Assembly: GCA_002077065.1 (NCBI GenBank) | Contig: NAJO01000001.1 | Span: forward strand, 1,674,001-1,738,000 | Reading direction: 5' to 3' | DNA: 64,000 nucleotides | Source of the DNA: Cryoendolithus antarcticus | Lineage: Eukaryota; Ascomycota; Dothideomycetes; Cladosporiales; Cladosporiaceae | In this document: positions 11,610 through 21,091 of the stretch, piece after piece | Layout: each line of letters opens with the position of its first letter | Position numbering within the stretch: position 1 is the first letter of the stretch | The notes under the pieces: model-generated | Databases searched by the model: none | Told to the model about the DNA's origin: nothing | What the model saw: the letters and a program-made list of their open reading frames with translations, nothing else | Position numbers and translations under genes: made by a program

Positions 11610-12127
11610 ATGTCTACAGTGGAACGCAAGAAAGTCAATGGCAGCTGCCACTGTGGGTGAGTGATGACCGCTCGCGACATGCCACGACAAAGAGTGGCCT
11701 AACACCATCCAGCTTCATCAGATATACCGCCGTCATCAAGATCAACCCAGAAACCGGCGACATTAGGCCTGCGAACCGCTGCAACTGTAGTTTCTGCCGG
11801 AAAATGTCCACCACAAATCACCATCTTGACGGACCTCAAGACTTCGAGCTCATCAGCCCCGGCTCCGCTGACGAAGTGGCAACATATTCGGGCACTGTGA
11901 AAACCTGTCCCCGTCGTTTCTGTCCCAAGTGCGGCGTTCATGTATGGATGCATGGCTACTACGAGTACGAGGGCACGAAGCACGAGCTCAATGTGATCAA
12001 TCTGGCGACTATCGATCAGCCGCAGGAGGGCGTGGATCTGAGTAAGGTCAAGCCGACGTATAGTAACATGTTGGTTGGGCAGCCGGGTCCGCCGGGGGAT
12101 GTGCCGTTTGAGCATGGGATGGTTTGA
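11610..12127 (+). CDS. GFA/CENP-V-family zinc protein (glutathione-dependent formaldehyde-activating enzyme-like)
   Basis: Exons 11610-11656 and 11713-12127 flank a 56-bp intron (GTGAGT...CTAACACCATCCAG) and give 153 residues. The GFA fold's zinc cysteines are visible: GSCHCG near the N-terminus (split by the intron after CHC-G), CNCSFCRK in the middle, and CPKCGVHVW. Members with this fold carry one or two structural or catalytic zinc ions. Only a few are shown to act on S-hydroxymethylglutathione, so the substrate is not assigned. A second member of the family lies at 52771-53292. Confidence 0.88.
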
Positions 12128-12383
12128 GATGGTAGTCTGAGACAGCAGTCCGGCTCGCATACATCGAGAGGACTGATGCGTTTCTATAGGCTACTAGAGC
12201 GCAGAATGCGCTTGTATACTTCGATCTCCATCATATTACTTCCTGCACAGTTACTGTACCTCCACAAATCAGCCCCCAAATCGCCAAGCGCTCTTATCAA
12301 GGTGATCATGACGTCCGCAACACCTCTATTGGGACTTTGAGCAGATCACTTCCTTCGCGCTCTACCACAGTTCCGATGCAGCT

Positions 12384-13529
12384 ATGTCTCAGCCACCCAA
12401 GCTACACGTGAGGTAGGTGTGATCTCCAACTAATTCTTCTTCACCTTCCTTCCCTTGAGCCCAGCTTGTGAGCATGTCGTCCACCAGTCCAGATCCCCCG
12501 AAACCGTCCCCTTCCTCCACACGCCTAATCCACCGCACAAACCGCACCCTCCCAACCCATGCTCTCCATCTCCTCCTCCGACCCCTCGCCCCTTACCTGA
12601 CGAACCACCGTAAGACCTTCCCTCCAGGCTCGTTTAAGCTCCCGATCCCCTCGTCGGCTCGAAAGCGCGCAACAGTCACCGAGCGCAAAGTGTGCGACAT
12701 CTACTGCTACGACATCGTCGCCAAGTCGTCCGTCTCGAAAGCTATCAGGAACGGCGATAGACGTCCCAAGGGCCCGAAGCGGGTGTACTACTTTGCCGGC
12801 GGAGGCTGGAGGGCACCGCCGAGTGGGGAGCATTGGGGTTTGGTGGTTGAGCTGGCGAAAAGATGTCCAGATACGACTGTGACGCTTGTGTCGTACCCAT
12901 TGGCGCCTGCGACTCCGGCACCGATGGCGTTCCCGATGTTGCAAAAGCTGTATGCTGCCGTGCTGGGGGAGTCGAAGCGGGCAGGAGAGACGGTAATACT
13001 AGCCGGTGACTCGGCGGGAGGCAATATCGTTCTAGCTCTCGCCTTGGCCGCAGTGATACAGCAAGGCGAACCCATTGAGAAAGCACATATATCACTGTCA
13101 GAGCCATTACTCCCCGACGCCATCCTAGCCATAAGCCCCTCCACCGACCTCCGCCGCACGAACCCCGACATCTCCGCCATCGCGCCCCACGACCCCATCC
13201 TCCGCATCCCCTTCATCAAAGAAACAGCCGCCGGCTGGGCCGGGAACTGGTCCACCTCAGATTCCCTACTCTCACCTCTCTTAGCGCCAGACTGGGCTTT
13301 CACCGCTCTAGCGGATCGAGGAGTGCAGATCCACGGTCTCACTGCTGGGTACGATATCCTATGCCCGGATGCTGTGTTGTTTAGGGAGAAGTGCGAGAAA
13401 GCTGGGATGCAGGGGGCGTGGCTGCATTGGGAGAAGCAGATGCATGTTTGGCCTTTGACCTGGAAGTTTTGGTTGCCTGAGGCGAGGGAGGCGAAGCAGT
13501 GGATGGTGGGGGTTCTGGGGAGGTGTTGA
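12384..13529 (+). CDS. Alpha/beta-hydrolase fold esterase (hormone-sensitive-lipase-like)
   Basis: An 8-codon first exon (12384-12407) joins at phase 0 to 12465-13529 through a 57-bp intron with CTAAT and CCCAG, giving 362 residues. If the intron is not used, translation could begin at the ATG at 12474. The oxyanion-hole stretch is FAGGGWRAPP, where many relatives have HGGG. The nucleophile elbow is GDSAGG. The candidate acid is in GYDILCPD and the candidate His in QMHVWPL, completing the Ser-Asp-His triad in the usual order. Related fungal proteins are annotated as steryl-acetyl hydrolase or acetyl esterase; the substrate is unknown. Confidence 0.88.
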
Positions 13530-13865
13530 CGGTTGGAGAGAGGAGCTGTTGTGACTGCGTGATGGGTGTTTAGGTGGTGAGAAAGATGATACCCTTTTGT
13601 TGCGATTGGTAGCGAAGGCGTTTGCGAGCAATTGTTGGATTCAGTTGTGGAATTTGAGAGATCATCGGTATTGGAGCAAAATGTATCATCCTTATCGAGC
13701 TTGACTCCCTTACGACCGTCGTCTTCTCGTCTAAACGTGATGACGAGCTGTGGCTGCTCTGCCTTCAGTAATCTTTGCAGTCCTTGCTCGTCCACCCGCA
13801 ACGCCATCACAATGCACCATCAACTCCCCATGCAACGCAAGTAAATGCGACACGATCTCCCTCGA
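13530..13865. other. Convergent intergenic region, no gene seen
   Basis: Between the 3' ends of the esterase and GLC8 genes. Open frames here are antisense extensions of neighbours. Confidence 0.45.
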
Positions 13866-14812
13866 TCAAGGATCCTCGTCCATTGCATCAAGTTCCTCGG
13901 GGTGCCTGTAATCAAATGTCAGCTCTCACCTCCCTTAGACGGACATGAGCTAGATCGACCACTCACCCCAGCAAATTCTTCACATTCCTCATCTCATAAT
14001 GCCGTTTCCTCATCTCTTCAAACCGCCGATGCTTCACCAGCTCCTCGCCCGTCATACCCTCCTCATCCTCGCCATGGTGTCCCTCATCGCCATCTCCACC
14101 CTCAGCCTGTAACACCACGCTCCTCTCCCCCTCACTCTCCTTCCTACTCAAGCCCTCCATCTCCGGCTCCCCGATATCCAGCCCCGGAATCTCACTCTCC
14201 CGTCGACCAGGCGTAGATCTCGACATATCCAGTTCGTCAACGTTCAGATTCTCAGCGTCTAGACGGGAGAGCTCGGCTTCGTCGGTCGAGGGGTCGTATT
14301 GCCTTGCATACGGAGTTTTCGGCTCATCGATCTTCATCTTCCCGCCCATCTGGCCTTCATTCAGGTACAAATTCGCTTCATCCCATTGCAACCGTTGACT
14401 AGACGCCTCCGCAGTGCCGTTCGTGCCATTCGTGCCATTGCCGTTCTCTGATTGCCGGCGGGAGACGCTGCCACGTGACGGGTTTGAGCTGGTGCGTCGA
14501 TGGCCGCCGGCGTTGATCTCGGTGTTCTTCTGGACGATCTCTTTTTCGGAGAGCTCGCGGTTTAGGCCTGGGCGGTCGGTTGAAGGGGCGGGGGAGTCGG
14601 TCATGGCTGATTCGGAGGGTTGTGCTGGGTGGTGTTCGGATGTGGGGGAGACATTGTCGGGGTGGATGTTCTGGTAGGAGTTTGAGTTTTTGAGGATGCC
14701 TGGGATGGTGTTAGCAAGGCGGCGTTCAACAGGGAGAGCAGATGGTGTGCAAACCTTTGGGCCTTCTAGGTGCCTCCGTCGGCGAGTGTGGTTCATGAGC
14801 GCTGTGTGGCAT
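13866..14812 (-). CDS. GLC8: Protein phosphatase inhibitor 2 (Glc8-type PP1 regulator)
   Basis: Three exons, 14812-14755, 14699-13967 and 13905-13866, all joining in frame (introns 55 and 61 bp), give 276 residues. The spliced N-terminus creates the PP1-binding RPKGILKNS motif. The middle holds [14 protein letters not shown] and the [15 protein letters not shown] block, with the Thr of the PKTPY site that regulatory kinases phosphorylate in this family. The C-terminal helix is [12 protein letters not shown] followed by an acidic tail, [12 protein letters not shown]. Inhibitor-2 proteins bind PP1 (Glc7) and modulate it in glycogen metabolism and mitosis. The remainder is disordered and Ser/Asn-rich, as usual. 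Confidence 0.94.
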
Positions 14813-15358
14813 GTTGACGGTTGTGTAGTGACAGTAGGTAATCACTGTTTGCAGCTGTTGGTGTTTCGACAGAGTAAGTTTTGAGTTGAAGGGCAAGTAC
14901 AGCAGTGACGACGGACGTTACGAAGGTAAGGTATTCACAATCGGTGCAAGCTCCTGCTGAACGACACTGTGAACTTCACGTCATGATAAGCTGATCGTCT
15001 GCTACAGGCTATGTTACCACTTGGAGGAGGCTGGTCATGCATGTGATCCATCACCCGATTCATCGACTCACATAGGACCACCACCGTCATAGCACATAGT
15101 GGGGCACGCCCGCACGGTTACAACCGGAACTCTGTAGAAGTGAAGTAGGATGGTGGGGGCTGGAGTCCTTGGCAGGGCAAGAGACAGCGACATGCACTTG
15201 AGACGATGTTGTGCAAGGAGTAGATAGTAGTCACCCACAACCTGAATGCAGTAAGATTATGCGCCCAGAGCCGCCTAAATATCCACGATGCGCCCCGCCG
15301 TAAATCTTCGTAGATCGTTCACTCATTCCCTCAATATGCACAATGCTTGCTGACCAGC
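14813..15358. other. Intergenic, no gene seen
   Basis: 546 bp holding the GLC8 promoter and the 3' flank of the next minus-strand gene. No repeat, TATA box or RNA gene was recognised. Confidence 0.4.
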
Positions 15359-17479
15359 CTATGACCAGAACCACCCCTTTCTCTTCTGCTCAGCCTTGCT
15401 CTCCTCCCTCATTTGCTGCCTCGACACTGGCTGCTCGTCCTGGTAGGTATGTACGTTCTCATGCGACTCCTCGCTTCCGTCAGCGAATCTCCGCTGAAGC
15501 ACAACCTTCGTCACTACCGTGCCGTCCGCCGAGCGTGTAGTGTGCGTAGTCGTAAGCGCGGACAGGACTTGAGGCCGAGCTAGCTGAGGCCCTGACTTCG
15601 CTGAGGCGGCCTGTGATCGTGCAACCTCGCGTGCGATATGATGAGGACTCCATAGCTCTCCAGGGAGATCGTCCTCATCCTCGTCCTGATCTTCGTCTTC
15701 ATCTCCGTCTTCATCTTCTTCGTCGTCGTCGTCGTCATCCATCGCCAGGGCAGGGCACATCGACAGACGCGAGATTTGTCGACCGAGCTCGTCAGGGCAG
15801 CCAAATTGCTCGCGAGCAGCTTCAGCAACCGCACGACCTAGTTCATCGGGACAGCCACCTTGCTGGCGCATCGCCAATGTAACCTCGCGACCAACAGGAT
15901 CAGGACAGCCACTCTCCCCGCGCATCGCTCGAGCCACCTGTCGACCGACTGGATCGGGACACTTGCCCTGCACGTAGTCGCCACCTTCCTGCCTCGCCAC
16001 CTCTTGCATCGCTCTCTCGACATCGTCGGCGCCGATGTCGGTCTTCAGATCACGCTGCTGCTCGTACATATCAAGCTCCGTCAGCTCAACCCAAGAATCG
16101 AACGATCTCGCTATCTCATCTCGGTCTGCACGGACAAACTCGCGTGCATCGATTGCTTCATGCTTGTTGAGCAGACCCGCATACACGGCCTCCTCGATTT
16201 GCTTCAGGAGCTCATCGTTATCGTTCACAGCTTCCGTCAACGCGTCGATCGCTGCTTCATGAAGTGATTCACCGCTCAGCTGGCCGCGCTTGGCCATTCG
16301 CCTTACATGCCCTATTGGGTCTTGCCTGAAGCTATCATCATCATTGGCTTCCCAATTCTCGCCGTGGATCTGGGGTCTCGCCCATGACAAGGATGTCTGT
16401 GCGGTTTGTTGTCCATGTGAAGCGACGGGCGGTGTCCTCAGCTCAGTGACAAGCTGCTGGAATTCACTCCGCACATCTGTATCCCTGAGCACCCAGGGCT
16501 CGTAATTCACCATCGATAGCTCCCTTAACGAGTATGGATGCTGCCGAAGAGGGAACATCTGGCCGTCTACGCTCGGCAGACTCCTGCCGTTCCTGCCCAG
16601 TAGCGCTTCGTAAAGTGACGGTAGCTGTGGGGGCAAGACCCCCTTGCACTGAAGCGAGAGCATCCAATCCAGTCCTGGCGCCTTCCACGCTGATATCACC
16701 GGGCCGGAGGGTGGACGGAAGCCAGTGCTGTTCGTGGATGTCATAGGTTTGTCCAGAGCTGCCTCAAGTAGATCTTCGAAAGCGTTACGCCACTTCGTAT
16801 CGTAGTCTCCTAGTATCGGGTGACTCTCCAGAACGACAGGCGAGTACTTGTCCCGCTTGAACCAGTCTACGCTCAGCCATCTCCACCCCGCCCCTCTACC
16901 TGCCTTCGCCACAGCAGTGGAAGGTAGGTTCGCATCCGTCTCAGGTTTGTAGTAGCACGCGCCCCCCATGCTAAGCATCGGGTTCCCAAACGCCTCCTCG
17001 ACCGCCTCCTCCCCAACACCGAATTCAGGGTCATCATACAGCCTCGCCATCTTCACCACAGGCACCGCGCGATTCTTCTCGAGACTCTGCCTCAACAACA
17101 TCATCACAGCCGCCTCCCGCTCCTCCTGCATCGGCGTATCCGGTAGCCCTCGCAGCGGACCTGTATGCCGACCAGTCCAGCGTCGTAGCACGGTCTCCTC
17201 ATCCTCTTCCATCTCGGGGGCGAGAGGTGATAGCTCATCGTGCCAAGAGCGGAGATCGTGGGCCATAGCTGATCGGGCACGGTGGAGCCGAGCGTCGACG
17301 AAGTGTTTGAAGGCTATGAACGGGTCCCAGGCTTCTGTCTCGGTATCGGTGGTGTTGGTGGGTGCATGAGAGGCGGGAGGCTGCTGATGACGGTGTTGGA
17401 GGAGGCGTTGGTCGTGGGGTTCAAGGTATGTTCGCCATCGCGCTTGCTGGCGCGTGCTGTGCTCGTTATCGTCCGCCAT
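15359..17479 (-). CDS. Unknown 706-residue protein with 18-residue Cys-Pro-Asp repeats and an acidic tract
   Basis: A single uninterrupted frame from the ATG at 17479. The N-terminal two thirds are globular-looking (Trp/Leu-rich, e.g. GAGWRWLSVDWFKRDKYSP) but match no family I know. Residues ~507-578 hold four head-to-tail repeats starting CPDPVGR or CPDELGR, each exactly 54 bp (Cys codons end at 15961, 15907, 15853 and 15799). A run of about 35 mostly Asp/Glu residues follows. The C-terminus (TVVTKVVLQRRFADGSEES) ends in KRKGWFWS. No signal peptide or membrane segment is seen. Confidence 0.82.
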   Translation of the reverse strand: MADDNEHSTRQQARWRTYLEPHDQRLLQHRHQQPPASHAPTNTTDTETEAWDPFIAFKHFVDARLHRARSAMAHDLRSWHDELSPLAPEMEEDEETVLRRWTGRHTGPLRGLPDTPMQEEREAAVMMLLRQSLEKNRAVPVVKMARLYDDPEFGVGEEAVEEAFGNPMLSMGGACYYKPETDANLPSTAVAKAGRGAGWRWLSVDWFKRDKYSPVVLESHPILGDYDTKWRNAFEDLLEAALDKPMTSTNSTGFRPPSGPVISAWKAPGLDWMLSLQCKGVLPPQLPSLYEALLGRNGRSLPSVDGQMFPLRQHPYSLRELSMVNYEPWVLRDTDVRSEFQQLVTELRTPPVASHGQQTAQTSLSWARPQIHGENWEANDDDSFRQDPIGHVRRMAKRGQLSGESLHEAAIDALTEAVNDNDELLKQIEEAVYAGLLNKHEAIDAREFVRADRDEIARSFDSWVELTELDMYEQQRDLKTDIGADDVERAMQEVARQEGGDYVQGKCPDPVGRQVARAMRGESGCPDPVGREVTLAMRQQGGCPDELGRAVAEAAREQFGCPDELGRQISRLSMCPALAMDDDDDDEEDEDGDEDEDQDEDEDDLPGELWSPHHIAREVARSQAASAKSGPQLARPQVLSALTTTHTTRSADGTVVTKVVLQRRFADGSEESHENVHTYQDEQPVSRQQMREESKAEQKRKGWFWS
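15746..15961 (-). repeat. Tandem 54-bp coding repeat, four units
   Basis: Units 15961-15908, 15907-15854, 15853-15800 and 15799-15746 keep exact 54-bp spacing and share CPD-xx-GR-x(V/I) at the same positions. The first three also share a downstream A-x-R motif before the next Cys; the fourth unit is the most diverged. Confidence 0.85.
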
Positions 17480-17799
17480 GTTTGTTGCACGGGTGTTATA
17501 TCGGTGGCCAGGTCGATGATGCTAACGATAGGTGTGGAGTAGAGGGCGATGCTAGCGCCGTGTTTCATGCGCGTGGCGGGGTCGAGATCGTGGGGTGGTG
17601 GATGGAGCTGTCACAATATCGAGTCGCCTCACGATGGCGCATCTTGTATCGGACCATTCATCGTCGATACACAACCTCATACAGAGGCAGTGTGGTCCCG
17701 ATCATTATGTGCTTTGCGTGATTACAGTTTGTTCAACACTCCAAGCCTCGGGCCTGACGACACAGTGCACTCCCTCTCCCCGTTCACTGCGGATATCGA
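17480..17799. other. Intergenic, no gene seen
   Basis: 320 bp between two minus-strand genes: promoter of the 706-residue protein gene and 3' flank of the bicupin gene. Confidence 0.4.
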
Positions 17800-19458
17800 T
17801 CAAGCGATAATCAACTGCTTCTCCTTCTTCAACGTCTTCACAGCACTCTCCGGAACCTTCAACACACTCGCCACAATACTACTCGGCGTCAACGCCAGCC
17901 ATTGCGTCAAGCTGATGTCCACTGCGCGATCGCTCTTGTAGATCTCGATGAATTGCAGCGTCTGATTTGACGTGTTCTCGATGTAGTGGCCTGAGTTGTC
18001 GGGGAAGACTGCCGTGTCGCCGGCGGAGAAGTCGAAAGTACGAGCGTTAGTCTGCGACGTTGGTTTTTGGGATTGAGATTGGGGGCTTTAAGGGAGGGAG
18101 GGGACGTACGTTGCCGACGAAAGCTGTAGCGCGGGCGGTGCCGGTTAGGAAGTAGAGCCACTCTTCAGCCTGTGTCGGGTCAGCTACGATTCAGACAGTG
18201 AGCGAGCGACAGTCTCTCACATTCGGATGCCAATGCAGCTCTCTCAGCGCTCCAGGCTTCAGCGTGGTGATCGTGGACGCAATCGTCTTCGCTGCCGGGA
18301 AGTTATTCGAGTCCACGATCTTGATGTTCCCTCCACCTCCTGGTGCTGTGATCCCAGCATCCTTGCTTGCGTAGTAGACGTATGATGCATTGCCGCTGAG
18401 CTCGCCGAACGGGTGAGCGATGTCGTTCTCCGCCACTGTAGCATTGAGAATGTAGGGGTTGGTAGCAGGCAATGTGCCGAGGAGGGACTCATCGATGCCT
18501 GTACAAGTGTCAGCGTGTGCCCGCGGTGGATTATGACAATCTGGACTTACCAAGGCTCTTCGCAATGATCCTCTTCGGGGTGTGCGCAAGCCAGTCATTG
18601 ACATTGAAAGTCGTGCCCGGCGCTTCGAAGTTGCCTTCATCGAACACGAGAAGGTACTCGTTCTGATCGTCCAAGCCTTGAATCACATGTGCTTCGCCCT
18701 TGGGGAAGTACTAGACCTCGTGTCAGCTACGCGCTCCTGGGAGATAAGTACGAGTCTACTTACCCAGATATCGCCTACGTTGAGTATGCTGTACTGGTTG
18801 CGGCCATGTTCGTCGACTGCGCCGACTGCTACGCGGCCGCTGTAGACGTAGCCCCATTCCGCCTGGCTCGCTGTCAGCGGATTTCCGGCGCTCCCGTATT
18901 TGAACATGACTCACGACTCTGTGCCAGTGCAGCTCTCGGATCGAGCCCTTTGTCAAGTGCTGCTGCGCTGCGGCAATGTCGCCAGATGCCGGTAGATCCG
19001 TGATGAGCTGTGCGCCTGCTTAGTCTCGCTCTCTACCGGCTTAGTCCACCGGAACTACTCACCTGCTCTCGCACCCAACCTCCATTCAACAGCCTGGTCT
19101 TCGAGCCGCTGAACGACCATTTCAGGTTGGCCACGTTGCCGTTGTCTGTAGACTGAGCCCCCAAGTTGTCCTGGTTCTGAAGGTCAAGGGCTTTGTTTGT
19201 GCCGCCTGCTCGATGTCAGCGATGCGAGTGCGGAATTTTTCGGCGCAGCCGTCTTGTACCTAGTAGAGGCGCACCCTTGCCTTTCCCGTCAATTGGCTGT
19301 CCGTTCGCAAACTGCGGACCATCTCTCTTGACGTGCTCGTACCGCAAGTGCTTGCTAGTAGGCTTCGATGGCAGACTCTTGCCGGCAATGGGCGTTGCAA
19401 CGACCGAGTCGAGCGCGCAGAGTGCGAGTGCAGATGCGAGAATTGAGTGGGAACGCAT
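17800..19458 (-). CDS. Secreted bicupin, oxalate decarboxylase/oxidase family
   Basis: Eight exons: 19458-19260, 19205-19063, 19007-18915, 18862-18764, 18710-18551, 18498-18221, 18169-18110 and 18051-17800. Seven 51-58-bp introns separate them and every junction is in frame, giving 427 residues. A signal peptide (SILASALALCALDSVVA) precedes the mature protein. Cupin 1 has metal ligands H141, H143, E147 and H186. Cupin 2 has H320, H322, E326 and H366, and a Glu at 369 in GHYIEN where Bacillus OxdC has its Glu333. These enzymes bind Mn and cleave oxalate to formate and CO2. The loop after cupin 1 reads NFEAPGTTF instead of the SENS lid, so decarboxylase versus other activity is open. Confidence 0.9.
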
Positions 19459-20070
19459 GTTGGGACTTGGGATTCAAATGGAAAGTCTGAAGGGGTACTT
19501 ACTTGCGCCGACAGCGCGTTCAGAGCTATATGCTGCGCAGCACAGACTACCATCAGCCGTTGTGATCGACGACATAGGACTAAATAATGGCGACAGCGAT
19601 GATGTGCGCGTAAGCGCGTTGGAACCGAGGACTATGTCATCGCGCTCTAGTCAGGCAGAAGATCGTACACTTGGTAGCAAGATTCGATCCGAACGGACAA
19701 GGGACCATGTCGTGCTCGATTGCCAAGGGGCGCGAAGAAGAAGCTTGGGTCGGATACGGGAGACTTGACTGGCGAGCTAAAGCGGAACACGCAGTGAGAT
19801 GCTCTCGGCCAAGACTGGGGCGCATGAGTGAGTGTAGATAGAGTGTAGCGTCGTGGATCAGATGTGGTGTAGATCTACAAAAGGGGGGTGAGGAGGGAAG
19901 TACGCGAGAGGTCATTCAAATGGCGTGCTTTGAGAGGCTTGGCAGCAGCTGCGGTGCAAGCTGTGTCGTAAGTCAAGCGTGCAAGCTGCGGGTTTTGTCA
20001 TCGCATTATTGCATATCGGAGATATCATCTGTACGTGGTCGTATTCGGTACAAAGCAGAGGCTCGAGAAC
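19459..20070. other. Intergenic, no gene seen
   Basis: 612 bp with the promoter of the bicupin gene. Open frames on the plus strand are antisense or unsupported. Confidence 0.4.
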
Positions 20071-20619
20071 CTAGGCTGGAGAAGCTTTCAATCCGATCTG
20101 CACGCGCAATGTCTCGCGTCTCTTTGCTTCGCCGCCTGCGCGCTCGGCTTCCAGTGCAGTGAGTATTTGGTCGATATGGACCACTGAAATATAATCGTCA
20201 TCAGCTAGACTCCATCTCTGGCTTCAGCAGCAACCAGCTAACAGGTTGTCTTCAGCAAGAACAAAGCAGCATTGTTACATACAGTTCAGCTTCTCCAGCC
20301 CTTTGCTGGTAGTAGGGAAGTTCTCCAATGGCTTGCCAGTCTTGAGGCTCACGAGTGGGAGCAGCTTCTCATCGCTGCTGGTCAGCTGGCTGTTGGCTAC
20401 GCGAGCAATGTTGTTGGCATTGACAGCCTTGGTGCGAGTCTCGAGCTTCTCGATGGCTTTTGCTGGGTCGTTTTGAGCGATTGCCGTGACGCTCTCGTCC
20501 GCTTTCTTGCTCGCAGCAGTGCTGCCGGATTCGGAAGGTGCTTTGTCTTTGGATGGAAGATTGGGATTGGGGATGTTGAGGCCTTTAGTCGTGCCTTTCG
20601 TGGATGGGGCTGTAGACAT
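20071..20619 (-). CDS. Small conserved-looking protein, unknown
   Basis: Exons 20619-20283 and 20183-20071 flank a 99-bp intron (GTATGT...GCTGATGACGATTATATTTCAG), giving 149 residues. The first ~45 residues are a Ser/Thr/Lys/Pro-rich disordered tail. The rest is predicted helical, with AKAIEKLETRTKAVNANNIARVANS and, after the intron, VHIDQILTALEAERAGGEAKRR, ending ETLRVQIGLKASPA. The amphipathic helices suggest a coiled-coil subunit of some complex. I cannot name the family. Splicing replaces an immediate stop with a coherent helical extension, which supports the model. Confidence 0.7.
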
Positions 20620-21091
20620 GTTGATTGTGGGGATGAGTGTTACACAGCAGGACGTGAGGCGTGATAATGGTGAGACGACGAAAATTGGTCCCCTGCTGCA
20701 ATGCCTTTTGCATCAGACCACAGCTCTGCCAGGCTTGCCAACATCGCCTTTCAGCTCCCGTCCCCAACGACGAGTCGACAGGGTTTCGTTCCGCTGACGC
20801 AACAGGGCGGTTTTAAGGTCACGGTCGCACAGCCACATCCCCATCTCTGAAACATGTGGCGTGAGCTGACTTGCACAGTCAGCAAAGTGGATCTGATCCG
20901 CTCGATGAGGCAGCTACATATGTAGATTGGGGAGTCGTAGCAACAGGCTGCCAGCTCTGTGTCTGACTGCCGTACGTGACACTGAACATTTCAATCCTCT
21001 TCCACACTCCACCGAGCGCATACAAAATCACCTTCAACACCAGCCCACACCTCTGGTCCTTTACGCAATTGCACACATTTGAAGTCAGAGT
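20620..21091. promoter_or_regulatory. Divergent promoter region
   Basis: 472 bp between the divergent starts of the 149-residue protein gene and the M18 peptidase gene. No specific motif is supported. Confidence 0.35.

Noticed and set aside
13845..14216. Plus-strand Pro/Ser/His-rich open frame
   Set aside because: Antisense to GLC8 exons 2 and 3, whose three-exon model is strongly supported.
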